64,000 nucleotides of DNA from Neobacillus drentensis NBRC 102427 (GTDB taxonomy: Bacteria; Bacillota; Bacilli; Bacillales; Cytobacillaceae): NCBI RefSeq assembly GCF_001591445.1, contig NZ_BCUX01000027.1:1-64000 (forward strand). The letters run 5' to 3'. Numbering within the stretch: the stretch's first letter is position 1; every line of letters begins with the position of its first letter. Both the position numbers and the translations under genes were made by a program. This document shows positions 45,380 to 54,298 of this stretch, piece after piece. Below the pieces are notes generated by a model. It had not been told where the DNA came from. It saw only the letters and a list, made by a program, of their open reading frames with translations, and did no database searches.

Positions 45380-46126
45380 TTATTTTTCTCCTGATGAGAC
45401 AACTGTTTCACTCCCCATTGCAGGTTTAATTGATCTTCCTTTCACCTTTTTATGAACCATTGACATTTTTTGAACTGACCCTAGAACTGGCAGTCCCAAA
45501 TCAGCAACATCCTGATCATCCTTTATGGTATTGTCCCAGAATTCCAAAAGAAGTGCGGTCCCTAATCCCGATATGAGACCTAATGCGATGGCAACTAAGA
45601 TATTTAACAGCGGCTTCGGTTTTACAGGGGCAGGAATCTTCTTTAGTTCTGCTTTAGCAAGAATACTCACATTATCGACGTTCATAATGCCTTTGATCTC
45701 CTGTTGAAATGTTTCAGACAACGTATTTGCAATTTGAGTAGCTAAACTTGCATTCTCATTTTCTACATTCAAAGTAAAGACTTGTGAATTCGTTTGATTG
45801 GTAATGGAAATATCTTTATTCAATTCCTCGAAACTTTGTGTGAGGTTAAGCTTATTAATGACTTTTTCCAGAATAACCGGACTTTTCATAATATCGCTAT
45901 ACGTATTAATTAAATTTACATTACTTTGCAATTGAGTAAGATCAAGTTGTTTGTCCGCATTTTTTTGATTAACTAGAATTTGCGTGGATACCTGATAAAC
46001 AGGTTTCAATACTAAATAAGATACAGCACCGCCTATTAATGCTGCCGCCAATGTTAAGAGCACAATAAACTTCCAGCGTTTCTTCAAGGTCTTGAAAATA
46101 TCCATTAAACTCACTGTACTATCCAT
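45380..46126 (-). CDS. Wzz/CapA-type chain-length and kinase-activator protein (module 1)
   Basis: 248 residues from ATG 46126, set by TTGGAGGACAAT. Two membrane helices (about 20-42 and 172-192) flank an extracellular Wzz domain, with the Pro-rich KKIPAPVKPKPLLN before helix 2 and a cytoplasmic tail after it. In Gram-positives this protein (YwqC/EpsA) activates the partner BY-kinase and sets chain length. Its own kinase gene is destroyed, so it may now partner the kinase of module 2, whose CapA is similar (many blocks shared such as YQ-STQILVNQKNA). Confidence 0.92.
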   Translation of the reverse strand: MDSTVSLMDIFKTLKKRWKFIVLLTLAAALIGGAVSYLVLKPVYQVSTQILVNQKNADKQLDLTQLQSNVNLINTYSDIMKSPVILEKVINKLNLTQSFEELNKDISITNQTNSQVFTLNVENENASLATQIANTLSETFQQEIKGIMNVDNVSILAKAELKKIPAPVKPKPLLNILVAIALGLISGLGTALLLEFWDNTIKDDQDVADLGLPVLGSVQKMSMVHKKVKGRSIKPAMGSETVVSSGEK

Positions 46127-46267
46127 ATTGTCCTCCAATTTATTTGTTTCAAAACAGACCATAATGGAACCCGCCGATCTATAGAATTTCATTTATGTTC
46201 CGTTTTTGTTTTTTCCATTTAATAAATACAATCAATGTTTTTTACAGGTCAATCTCGCTACAGGTTT

Positions 46268-47413
46268 TTAACCATGAAGCCTTATATTACCTGGTTTAAC
46301 ACAATATATTTCTTCTATTTCCTTTATTACCTGATCTATGGAATATTTTTTTACCTTCTTTAGAGACTCATCTCCAAACCGGTTCCTCCTTTCATTGGAA
46401 TAGAATAAATCCCCAACTGCTTTTGTAAAGCCCTCCACATCATTACACCCTACTATATACCCATTTTCTCCATGTGTTACGAGATCTCGATTACCCCTGC
46501 AGTCAGTTACTACCAAAGGACGGCCTGCAGCCATAGCTTCCATTATATTTACTGGAAGCCCTTCTCTTCTAGATGAAGAAACAACCAAATCAACTAAATT
46601 TAATAGTTCCGGAATATCCTTTCTAAATCCCAGGAACTTTACTTCATTATCTAAATTTAATGTTTTCACTAAACTTTTGTATTGATATTCTTTTTCTCCA
46701 CTGCCAGCCAATAATAATTTAATAGTTGGAATTTCCTGTTTTAGCATACAAACTGCTTTTATTAATAAATCTTGATGCTTATTTTCATTTAATTCTGCTG
46801 TATAAAGTAATAAAAAGTCATCTTCTTTAAATTCATATTTTTTACGCAATTCCTTCCTATCCTTAGATGACATAGGAGCAAATTTTTCTAAATTTACTCC
46901 TACGCCCTGGATTCTATAGATTTTTCCACCTTTTTTTAGTCTGAATTTTTGTGCAGAAAGATAATCTTCATTGTTTATTGTAATGATCACATCAGTCCAT
47001 CGGGCAGCAAGTTTTTCCATAGAAAAGTATAAAAGCCAATTTTTCCATGGTGCACCTTTAAAAAAATGAAATCCGTGAGCTGTATAATAAACCTTCGTAT
47101 CAGGAATCTTTTTACAGGCCAATCTTGTTATAAAGGATGCAACTGGGGTATGTACATGGACGATATCATATTTCCCAGTTTTAATAATTTCCATTATTTT
47201 TTTGAACGCCAATATATTTAATCCACTAAAAGGAGTCCTCTGAAATTCTACATTTAAAATATGACAGCCCATACTAGCTAACATCTCACTAGGTTTATCT
47301 TTAATATTAAAAGCAACGTCAACACTATTTCCTTGTTCAACCAACATTTTGATATGTGGAATTAAAAATGCATTTATCGTATTTGAGACCGTTGTAACAT
47401 ACAATATTTTCAT
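46268..47413 (-). CDS. GT4-family glycosyltransferase (EpsD-like)
   Basis: 381 residues, a GT-B fold. It begins MKILYVTTVSNTINAFLIPH and YDIVHVHTPVASFITR, with the C-terminal nucleotide-sugar site SSSRREGLPVNIMEAMAAGRPLV (about 270-292), which holds the E-x7-E motif of GT4. It would add a sugar from a nucleotide donor to the lipid-linked repeat unit. It is the first gene after the second EAR-like RNA, so it opens a new transcriptional segment of the cluster. Confidence 0.9.
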   Translation of the reverse strand: MKILYVTTVSNTINAFLIPHIKMLVEQGNSVDVAFNIKDKPSEMLASMGCHILNVEFQRTPFSGLNILAFKKIMEIIKTGKYDIVHVHTPVASFITRLACKKIPDTKVYYTAHGFHFFKGAPWKNWLLYFSMEKLAARWTDVIITINNEDYLSAQKFRLKKGGKIYRIQGVGVNLEKFAPMSSKDRKELRKKYEFKEDDFLLLYTAELNENKHQDLLIKAVCMLKQEIPTIKLLLAGSGEKEYQYKSLVKTLNLDNEVKFLGFRKDIPELLNLVDLVVSSSRREGLPVNIMEAMAAGRPLVVTDCRGNRDLVTHGENGYIVGCNDVEGFTKAVGDLFYSNERRNRFGDESLKKVKKYSIDQVIKEIEEIYCVKPGNIRLHG

Positions 47414-47507
47414 TCCATCACACTTTTCCTTTCCTAGAAATTCCTATTAGAAAATGCCTATGCTCTACATTCTGTAAGATTGCCTCAATCAAAATCTTTG
47501 ATTAATA

Positions 47508-47619
47508 GGGCATCTAACCCCCCCCTCACATCACTCTCTCGACGACAAGCGTCTAAGGTTCATAACAACCCACAGAATGACCGAGTGCCTCTATTGATAT
47601 TGGTAGGGAGACATCACCA
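47508..47619 (-). ncRNA. EAR-like exopolysaccharide antitermination RNA, copy 2
   Basis: On the minus strand a 112-base block matches the block at 61087-61196 in ordered islands: GGTGATGTCTCC, GAGGCACTCG, CTGTGGG, CCTTAGAC, TGTCG, GTGATGTGAGG and GGGTT..ATGCCC. Variable bases between the islands co-vary or differ, as expected of a structured RNA. No long frame explains it. The EAR RNA lies in the eps operon of B. subtilis and allows processive readthrough of terminators. This copy sits in mid-cluster, 95 bases before the GT4 gene. Identification as EAR rests on position and conservation remembered from the literature. Confidence 0.72.
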
Positions 47620-47784
47620 TATTTTTAAAATTGTTTTATATAAGCAATTCCAAATTCGCCATTAAGAACAATTTGATTAAAAAGAAAAAAAGTTACGAAA
47701 GCTTAACACCCTGACAACACTTTTATTCATTAATATGAATATTCAGAAAAATAAAAATTGATTTATCTATATCGTTTAGTAAAT

Positions 47785-48153
47785 TTATAACAGCACCACA
47801 ACTGCAGCAGCCGTTGTTTTATTATGGGAAATTGAAACTTTATATTTTTCAATATTCATTTTCTTTGAATATTCAAGAGATCTATTGTGAAGAATCATAA
47901 AAGGCATTCCATTTTCATTATTTAAAATTTCAATATCATTTGGATGAATAAATTCATTAAATCCGCTTCCGAGTGCCTTTACCGCAGCTTCTTTTGCTGC
48001 AAATTTACCAGCTAGACTTTCTATTTTCCTTTTTGCTCCAAGCTTATTTGCAACATCCAACTCATTTTTAGTGAAAATATTCAATAGAGATTTTTCATAA
48101 TCAAGAAGCTTAGAAATTCTATTTATTTCAATAATATCAATGCCAATATACAT
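47785..48153 (-). CDS. acpS: holo-[acyl-carrier-protein] synthase
   Basis: 122 residues from ATG 48153. AcpS hallmarks: MYIGIDIIEINRI at the start (Mg-binding Asp), GKFAAKEAAVKALG with the catalytic Glu/Lys (about 50-65), and the C-terminal SISHNKTTAAAVVVL. It loads 4'-phosphopantetheine on a carrier serine. As a second copy beside two acyl carrier protein genes (the housekeeping acpS is normally elsewhere with alr), it probably serves those carriers. The 371-base gap downstream holds the EAR-like RNA. Confidence 0.9.
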   Translation of the reverse strand: MYIGIDIIEINRISKLLDYEKSLLNIFTKNELDVANKLGAKRKIESLAGKFAAKEAAVKALGSGFNEFIHPNDIEILNNENGMPFMILHNRSLEYSKKMNIEKYKVSISHNKTTAAAVVVLL

Positions 48154-48184
48154 AGAAAATTTCCCCAATCCAATTTAAGCAAAT

Positions 48185-49249
48185 CTAATATTCAATGATA
48201 TAGCAGAAGTCTAAATTCCCTAGTTCGATCATCATTGAACTCCATGTCAACCCTGCACCAAAACCAGCTAGGCATATCTTATATGATCTATATTGCAACT
48301 GCTCCCCAAGATTGAATGTAATGGTTGTTGGAATTGTCACACTACTTGAGTTCCCGAAATTAGTAACAACATTATTTGGCATTTTCTCATAGGAAATTTC
48401 CATACTATCCGCTAACTTTTCAAGCATAAACCTATTAGGTTGATGAAACATAAAATAATCGACATCGTCCTTGTTAACTTTACTCATTTCAAATAAATCA
48501 CTTACCATTGGTGGAACTTCTGTTTGAACAAAATTAAATACACTTGTTCCATCCATTATTAAATCATTCTTACTCCTAAGGTTGCTATCACCTGGGTCTT
48601 CCAATTCACTAGTTTCCGGTGTAGAAGGCATCCTTAATCCTCCAGCGGGGATAATTAAAGAATTGGCTTTGCTCCCGTCCATTTTAATGTTGCAGTATAT
48701 AGGAACGTTTTGAACTCCTCTTTCAACAATCGTCACAGAAGCTGCATCACCCACGAGCGGATAACTATTGCGGTCCTTTGATGACGTCTTTCTGCTCAAT
48801 ACATCGGCATTTAATAACACTACTTTTTTAATGGAGTCTTGATCTAAAAGCATAAAAGCCTGAATCAAGCCCAATAAATATCCTGCACATCCTTGATTAA
48901 TGTCCATACAAATCATGTCTTGTTTTAAACCAAGCCTCCCTTGGATTATGTTACTGGTAGGAGGTATGAAATGATCGGGAGTCTGTGTTACTAGTATTAA
49001 AGCGTCTATTTCGTCTTTCTTTAAAAGATTTGATTCAATTAAATGTTCCAAGCCAAAAGCGCATAAATCTGAAACACATGTCTCTTCGTCGACGATTCGA
49101 TGCTTATTATATCCCATAATTTTTTTCAATCTTAAGGATTTTTCAATAGGAAAGTTATAATTAGACGCTTCATCATCAAACTTTACTTCATTTTTGGGGA
49201 GAACTGTCAATATACCTGTTATTTTTTTATTTTGGAAAGTTAGGTTCAT
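48185..49249 (-). CDS. ketoacyl-ACP synthase III-like enzyme
   Basis: 354 residues, thiolase fold. The full KAS III triad is present: Cys in INQGCAGYLLG (about 118-128), His in FHQPNRFM and Asn in TNFGNSSSVTIP. In secondary metabolism such enzymes extend a carrier-bound acyl chain or act as acyltransferases to sugars. Here it overlaps the upstream acyl carrier protein gene by ATGA and lies between two carriers, a DltA-like ligase and AcpS, so it most likely works on a carrier-bound substrate for glycan decoration. Confidence 0.92.
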   Translation of the reverse strand: MNLTFQNKKITGILTVLPKNEVKFDDEASNYNFPIEKSLRLKKIMGYNKHRIVDEETCVSDLCAFGLEHLIESNLLKKDEIDALILVTQTPDHFIPPTSNIIQGRLGLKQDMICMDINQGCAGYLLGLIQAFMLLDQDSIKKVVLLNADVLSRKTSSKDRNSYPLVGDAASVTIVERGVQNVPIYCNIKMDGSKANSLIIPAGGLRMPSTPETSELEDPGDSNLRSKNDLIMDGTSVFNFVQTEVPPMVSDLFEMSKVNKDDVDYFMFHQPNRFMLEKLADSMEISYEKMPNNVVTNFGNSSSVTIPTTITFNLGEQLQYRSYKICLAGFGAGLTWSSMMIELGNLDFCYIIEY

Positions 49250-49476
49250 AGAGTACCACCACCTTTTAATATAAGTTTGTTGATAGATTCGATATCTTCA
49301 AAGTTCTCAGGAATTATATCAGTTCCATTTATTGATATGTGGAAATATTCATCCAGCATTGAAACAAGCGTAATGATATCCAGTGAATCCAGGAAACCAT
49401 TTTGAATGAAATTGCTGGAATTTCGAAAGTCAAATTCAGGTCGAATCTCTTCTAACATTCTTAAAACCTTTTCCAT
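49246..49476 (-). CDS. acyl carrier protein (1)
   Basis: 76 residues, a single carrier domain; phosphopantetheine Ser in NGFLDSLDIITLVSML (about residue 31). Acidic helices II-III with FEDIESINKLI. ATG 49476 follows AAAGGAGATTAAA, and its stop overlaps the KAS III start, so the two are translated together. It is distinct in sequence from housekeeping AcpP, which has DSL-(D/V).-V.E.. with a longer acidic helix. Confidence 0.88.
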   Translation of the reverse strand: MEKVLRMLEEIRPEFDFRNSSNFIQNGFLDSLDIITLVSMLDEYFHISINGTDIIPENFEDIESINKLILKGGGTL

Positions 49477-49576
49477 TTTAATCTCCTTTTATAAATATAG
49501 AAACATCAATGTTATCCCTCAACTATGACTTGACCCATCGACAACTTTGCAAAAGTAATCATTTCCTGCATTTCGA

Positions 49577-51127
49577 TTACCTTTGTGCAATAGGAAATCC
49601 TTTGTTCATGTAAGTCTCTTTCAAAAAAACCCGATCAATTTTTCCATTTGGATTTAAGGGTAATTTATCTAATTGGATAATTGTGGTTGGTATCATATAT
49701 TTTGGAACCAAATTCACCAATTGTCTTCTAATATTAGAAACAGTTAAATTATTTTCTGATTCATGTACTAAAACAATTTCCTTTTTTTCAAGATCATATA
49801 AAGCACACGCATTAAAAATGGAGTCCAGGCTTAAAGCTGCCATTTCTATTTCCCCAAGTTCAATCCTGTAACCCATATGTTTAATTTGTGTATCTTTTCT
49901 TCCAACATAAATGATTTCTTCTTTTTCATTTATATAGACTAAGTCACCGGTTTTATATATTTTTTCCTGATAGTTGCTATTTAAGGGGTTTTGGATAAAG
50001 CTTGCATTCGTTTTTACCGGGTCATTCCAATAGCCCAAGGCTAATGAACTGCCTTTTACACATAGCTCACCAATTTCAGTAACCCCAGCCTCTTTGTTAT
50101 CATTATTTAGAATAATGATATTACTGTTACGGCACGGCTTGCCTATTGGTAATGGTTCATTATCATCAAAGTCGCGGTTAACTATATAATAGGTGCAATC
50201 AACAGTAATTTCAGTGGGGCCATATAAATTAGCATATAGGGCACCAGGTAAATTTCTTCTCCAATAATTAAGCTGCTTGGTAGGCATTACTTCCCCAGCG
50301 AATAGTATTTTGGTTAAGCTGCAATCCAGCGTTTGACTTAAAATATCAAAATTTGCTACATTAATTAAGATAGAAGGAACCCAAAATATGAAATTAATAT
50401 TTAGTTCGTTAATGTATTTCATTAATTTTATTGGAAATGCAAAATACTGTTCCGGAATGACTACTAAAGTACAACCGGCAGCTATGGAAAGATAAATATC
50501 CAGAGTTGAATTATCAAAATAAAAAGGTGCCTGATTACCAATAATCGTTTTCTCGTCAATATTAAAAGTTGTCTTTGCCCATTCAATATAATCGATAACA
50601 CCTCTATGTGAAATGACAACGCCTTTCGGGACTCCCGTTGACCCAGAGGTATAAATTGTGTAAATTGGATCTGTATCGATCATATTAATTGATATATGAT
50701 CTTCAAAAAACTCAACAAAGTTATCCGGTTCCTTATCTATATCCTCAACTTGTATCATTAGATGTTCAGGTACACCATAAGAAAGCAAAATACTTTTATA
50801 ATGTTTATTTGTAACAATGATTGATGGGTTAAGATTAGATAATATTGCATTTATTCTTGTTTCAGGGGATTTCACATCCATAGGTACATAAAAGTTCCTG
50901 CTGTAGAGCGCACCCATAAAGGAAACAATGGCTTCCAATCCTTTTGGCAAAAAAACCCCAATTGGTTGATTACGTTTTTTGGTTTTAGTTTCTATAATAA
51001 ATCCTAACCATTTTGATTTTAAATCCAATTCATGAAACGTGATACTTCTTTCCCCATCAATGATTGCTGGCTTATTAGGATATTTAATAACTGTCTCTCT
51101 TAAATACTCTAATGCATTGATTTTCAA
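49577..51127 (-). CDS. DltA-like adenylating (aminoacyl/acyl-carrier protein) ligase
   Basis: 516 residues, a stand-alone adenylation domain of the ANL family. Core motifs: YTIYTSGSTGVPKGVVISH (P-loop, about 152-170), NLYGPTEITVDC, YKTGDLV, the hinge GRKDTQIKHMGYRIE and C-terminal PNGKID with the catalytic Lys. Residues in NQAPFYFDNSTLDIYLS resemble DltA and keep the Asp that in NRPS/DltA enzymes pairs with a substrate amino group, so an amino acid substrate is plausible. It would load a neighbouring carrier protein. Start TTG 51127 with GAGGAG. Confidence 0.88.
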   Translation of the reverse strand: MKINALEYLRETVIKYPNKPAIIDGERSITFHELDLKSKWLGFIIETKTKKRNQPIGVFLPKGLEAIVSFMGALYSRNFYVPMDVKSPETRINAILSNLNPSIIVTNKHYKSILLSYGVPEHLMIQVEDIDKEPDNFVEFFEDHISINMIDTDPIYTIYTSGSTGVPKGVVISHRGVIDYIEWAKTTFNIDEKTIIGNQAPFYFDNSTLDIYLSIAAGCTLVVIPEQYFAFPIKLMKYINELNINFIFWVPSILINVANFDILSQTLDCSLTKILFAGEVMPTKQLNYWRRNLPGALYANLYGPTEITVDCTYYIVNRDFDDNEPLPIGKPCRNSNIIILNNDNKEAGVTEIGELCVKGSSLALGYWNDPVKTNASFIQNPLNSNYQEKIYKTGDLVYINEKEEIIYVGRKDTQIKHMGYRIELGEIEMAALSLDSIFNACALYDLEKKEIVLVHESENNLTVSNIRRQLVNLVPKYMIPTTIIQLDKLPLNPNGKIDRVFLKETYMNKGFPIAQR

Positions 51128-51322
51128 ATTAAATTTCTCCTCTTACAAATTAATCTTTCTATTTGCGAATAATCCTAAAATCCTAAAGAAGTCAAAAATA
51201 ATTTTTATAAGGGTACACTATCTCAGATATCAGAACCAGCCTATTAGCACCATTTGAAAGTGGACCGATGGCCATAATTCGGTGAAGAGAAATAAAAATA
51301 TTATTAAATATTCATGATTATT

Positions 51323-51556
51323 TTAAACTTTTAAACCGTCTTCCACTAAATCAATAATATCTCCTAGTTTTTGACAGTTTCTAAGGAATTCTTGGTCTAT
51401 ACTTTTTCCAAAATCCTCTTTAATTAGAGCAAAAATCTCCAATCTGCCCAAAGAATCCCAGCCATCCAATTCATCTAAAATAGTATCAGTTGTTAATACC
51501 GTTTCCTCCTCATATAATGCTTCAGCAATTTTTTGAATAAAGTCCTCTTTCCTCAT
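51323..51556 (-). CDS. acyl carrier protein (2)
   Basis: 77 residues from ATG 51556, set by GGGAAGGTCAAA; the frame is open upstream without a better ribosome site. Carrier Ser in DELDGWDSLGRLEIFALI (about residue 36). Sits 28 bases after the PglD-like gene and 195 bases ahead of the ligase. A GWDS motif is typical of non-fatty-acid carriers in secondary metabolism. Confidence 0.87.
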   Translation of the reverse strand: MRKEDFIQKIAEALYEEETVLTTDTILDELDGWDSLGRLEIFALIKEDFGKSIDQEFLRNCQKLGDIIDLVEDGLKV

Positions 51557-51584
51557 TTTGACCTTCCCTTCTAATTTTAAATTC

Positions 51585-52217
51585 TTAAAAAACCTTAACG
51601 GCTGGATTGCCAAATACTGTTGTATTATTTTTTACCTTACGTGTTACTATACTTCCTGCACCTACTATTGCATTGGTTTGTATATGAATATTTGGCAAAA
51701 CGGCTGCACTTCCACCAAGAAAAACAGAGTCTTCTATACTAGCGTTGCCCATTACGTTACAGTGGTCACAAATAGTGCAGCCGCTGCCTACTTTTGCATC
51801 ATGACCTATAATTGAGTAGCTCATTAATGTAACAAAATTACCAATAGTTGCATTGACAGAAATAATTGAATAAGGGGCTAATATAACACCTGTCCCTAAA
51901 ACAGCATTTTCTGCAACTACTGCTGTAGGATGAATTAAATTTGTGAATTTAGCACCTTTTTTTAAAAGTTGATTACAAATACGAAGTTTATCCTTGGGGT
52001 TCCCAATCGCACATAATAAATAATCATCTTTTTGGGGCTTATATTCCTCAATTGAGGATACGACCTTATTATCAATACTTAATCCATTAAGAGCATCTGG
52101 ATTATCATCAATAAAACCTACTTCTTTCCATAAAATAATTTCTTTTTGTATTTGCTTAGCCCAATATAATACTTCTTTTCCATAACCTCCGGCACCAACG
52201 ATCAATAATCTTTTCAT
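51585..52217 (-). CDS. PglD/NeuD-type sugar O- or N-acetyltransferase
   Basis: 210 residues. The N-terminal Rossmann-like half (residues 1-95) opens KRLLIVGAGGYGKEVLYWAK; the C-terminal left-handed beta-helix (about 95-205) has IHPTAVVAENAVLGTGV, IIGHDAKVGSGCTICDHCNVMGN and the family end VFGNPAVKVF. The catalytic His is in YSIIGHDAK (about 133). Family members acetylate nucleotide-linked amino sugars or sialic acids with acetyl-CoA; some homologues use other acyl-CoA or carrier thioesters, which fits the neighbouring carriers. Confidence 0.9.
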   Translation of the reverse strand: MKRLLIVGAGGYGKEVLYWAKQIQKEIILWKEVGFIDDNPDALNGLSIDNKVVSSIEEYKPQKDDYLLCAIGNPKDKLRICNQLLKKGAKFTNLIHPTAVVAENAVLGTGVILAPYSIISVNATIGNFVTLMSYSIIGHDAKVGSGCTICDHCNVMGNASIEDSVFLGGSAAVLPNIHIQTNAIVGAGSIVTRKVKNNTTVFGNPAVKVF

Positions 52218-52437
52218 ATTTGCAACTTCTCCTTACAAAAAGTTTATTCGTATATCCTCTTTGAACTAAACCTATTAATGCTCTTTTTTATGGATAAGTT
52301 CATAATTTTTCTTTATAAAGAAGTACTCAATTTAAGATACATAAAATTTACAATATATATAAACTTATTATTAATACGGTTGTTATCGTTTTCACAAAAG
52401 TAGAAAATATTTTTTAAAATCTGTTAGAGTTCATCCA

Positions 52438-53556
52438 TTAATGCCTGGCTTGAACAATGCCAGCTGTTTTCGGCTTGCATCGATAGGCCGGAAAGAAATT
52501 ATTTTGTGTCTTTTGACCATAATATTCCTCCCATTTCTCTACTAAAAACTTATACTTCAAAGGGTCGTGTACTTTTCTACCGATATAAAAATTAAGGAGT
52601 CCGCTAGGATTGAAGCGGTGCTTGAATTGAAATAGAGAGTCCCTTCCTACATGTCCTCCACCTAAATGAAATGTATGGCATCCGATTTGTTTTCCCCAGA
52701 GTGCTATGTTATGGAATTGATAAATGTTTGTTCCGAGGTGTAAGAACTCTTTTTTTGAACATCCTAAATGATAATGTAAGTAGCCACCCTCATACATACA
52801 TAATGCTGCTGAAATCATTTTCCCTTCATAAAAAACTGCACCAATCATTGAATTTTTCCACAGGCCAATAAGCAGGTCTCTTATATATTCTTCTGAAAAA
52901 TAATAGTAAGACGAGGCCTTCAATTTATCCATAGTTTCTTTATACAATGTAAAAAATTCAGAGATATGTTCGATAGCATTTTCTTTTTCCAATATTTTAA
53001 ATTCTAAATTGTTCTTTATTGCTTTATTTAGGTTTCGCTTATGGTTTATGTGGTAATTGTTAATAAGCTCTTCTCTATCTAGTGTTAAATCAATATATAC
53101 TGTTTCTCTATCATTTATAATATCGAGAAATTTAATTATATATTTGTGATTCATTAAAAGTGGATTAAACCTGATAAACTCACTAATAATATTCTCCTTA
53201 TTACAGTATTCATCAAATGCTTCCCGAAATCCCTGCAGCACTTCATCATTTGCATCGTCATAAAGCGGGCCTCCAAATCCATAAGGCGTGATTATATCAT
53301 AAAATTCTTCATTGGAGTTTTCAAAATCAACAAATGGAAGATTAATGAGTCTTTTGATAAATGTATAAACAACCACGTCCCCAAACTGATTATTATAAAC
53401 AAATAGGTATGGTTCTCCATCTCCGTTAGTTCTGTATAGAGAACAATATGTTCGAAAAAAATATATGTCTTTTTTTAATAACTGCTCTATTTCTTTATCC
53501 CATTCCCCTTGTTCTTTATAAGATAGGACTCGATACAATATTTTCACATCCTTCAA
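52438..53556 (-). CDS. FemAB/GNAT-like acyl- or aminoacyl-transferase
   Basis: Up to 372 residues of the double-GNAT FemAB type: a first subdomain (PYGFGGPLYDDANDEV), a second with NHKRNLNKAIKNN-like basic helix, AALCMYEGGYLHYHLGCS, and a C-terminal tail. FemAB proteins transfer amino acids from aminoacyl-tRNA to peptidoglycan; related exopolysaccharide members acylate sugars. With a DltA-like ligase and carriers nearby it may transfer an aminoacyl group to the glycan. Start unclear: TTG 53556 lacks a ribosome site, TTG 53538 has GAAGGATG at 8 bases. A dead C-terminal paralogue lies at 34054-34312. Confidence 0.82.
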   Translation of the reverse strand: MKDVKILYRVLSYKEQGEWDKEIEQLLKKDIYFFRTYCSLYRTNGDGEPYLFVYNNQFGDVVVYTFIKRLINLPFVDFENSNEEFYDIITPYGFGGPLYDDANDEVLQGFREAFDEYCNKENIISEFIRFNPLLMNHKYIIKFLDIINDRETVYIDLTLDREELINNYHINHKRNLNKAIKNNLEFKILEKENAIEHISEFFTLYKETMDKLKASSYYYFSEEYIRDLLIGLWKNSMIGAVFYEGKMISAALCMYEGGYLHYHLGCSKKEFLHLGTNIYQFHNIALWGKQIGCHTFHLGGGHVGRDSLFQFKHRFNPSGLLNFYIGRKVHDPLKYKFLVEKWEEYYGQKTQNNFFPAYRCKPKTAGIVQARH

Positions 53557-53578
53557 TTGAAAATCAGTAAAATATTCA

Positions 53579-54196
53579 TTACAAAGAAATGTCTTTATTA
53601 TTATTTACAGAATTACCTTCGAAAGATGGCATGGTAGTATGTTTATCATTTTTTATATCTTCTGTTTTAATAACCTTCATAACTGTCAAATATAGAATCT
53701 TTAAATCCAATAAAAAACTTTGGTTTTCAACATACCATACATCTAATTTAAATTTCTCTTCCCAGGAAATTGAGTTTCTCCCATTTACCTGTGCCCATCC
53801 CGTTAACCCCGGTTTAACCAAAAGCCGCTTAGCTTGTTCTTCAGAATACAAAGAGAGGTATTCCATTAACAATGGCCTAGGTCCCACTAAACTAATTTCA
53901 CCTTTTAATACATTAATCAACTGTGGCAATTCATCTAAACTAAATTTGCGGAGAAAGCTCCCAAAAGGAGTTAATCTAAATTCATCTTCTAATAGCTCTC
54001 CATTTTTATCTTTTTTATTCGTCATCGTTCGAAGTTTATAGAGAATAAAAGGCTTACCATGCATACCAGGCCGTTGTTGTTTAAAAATGATTGGCGAGCC
54101 TAATTTTATTCGAATGAGTATGGTAATAATTAATAATATCGGACTGAAAATTAATAAAACTATTGATGCAAAGGTGAGATCGAATATCCTTTTCAA
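53579..54196 (-). CDS. undecaprenyl-phosphate sugar phosphotransferase (EpsL/PglC type), intact copy
   Basis: 205 residues, one membrane-embedded helix (about 8-30) and the monotopic PGT catalytic domain: SPIIFKQQRPGMHGKPFILYKLRTM, SLDELPQLINVLKGEISLVGPRPLL, KPGLTGWAQVNGRN. The catalytic Asp-Glu pair is in LDELPQ. It attaches the first phosphosugar to undecaprenyl phosphate and starts the repeat unit. A paralogue at 58503-59117 is broken, so this one would have to serve. Start TTG 54196 with GGAGGGATAGGT. Confidence 0.92.
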   Translation of the reverse strand: MKRIFDLTFASIVLLIFSPILLIITILIRIKLGSPIIFKQQRPGMHGKPFILYKLRTMTNKKDKNGELLEDEFRLTPFGSFLRKFSLDELPQLINVLKGEISLVGPRPLLMEYLSLYSEEQAKRLLVKPGLTGWAQVNGRNSISWEEKFKLDVWYVENQSFLLDLKILYLTVMKVIKTEDIKNDKHTTMPSFEGNSVNNNKDISL

Positions 54197-54298
54197 ACCT
54201 ATCCCTCCATAATTTACGATGCCCTTTAATAAATGCCTACGGCGGGTGTTTAATCTTTTCTTTTTGGATTAGGAACTAAGTATTTTACTAGAAAAAAT

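Noticed and set aside
47480..47665. 61-residue rightward frame overlapping the mid-cluster EAR-like block
   Set aside because: The block is conserved with 61087-61196 at the base level with frame-breaking length differences, so RNA conservation, not protein, explains it.
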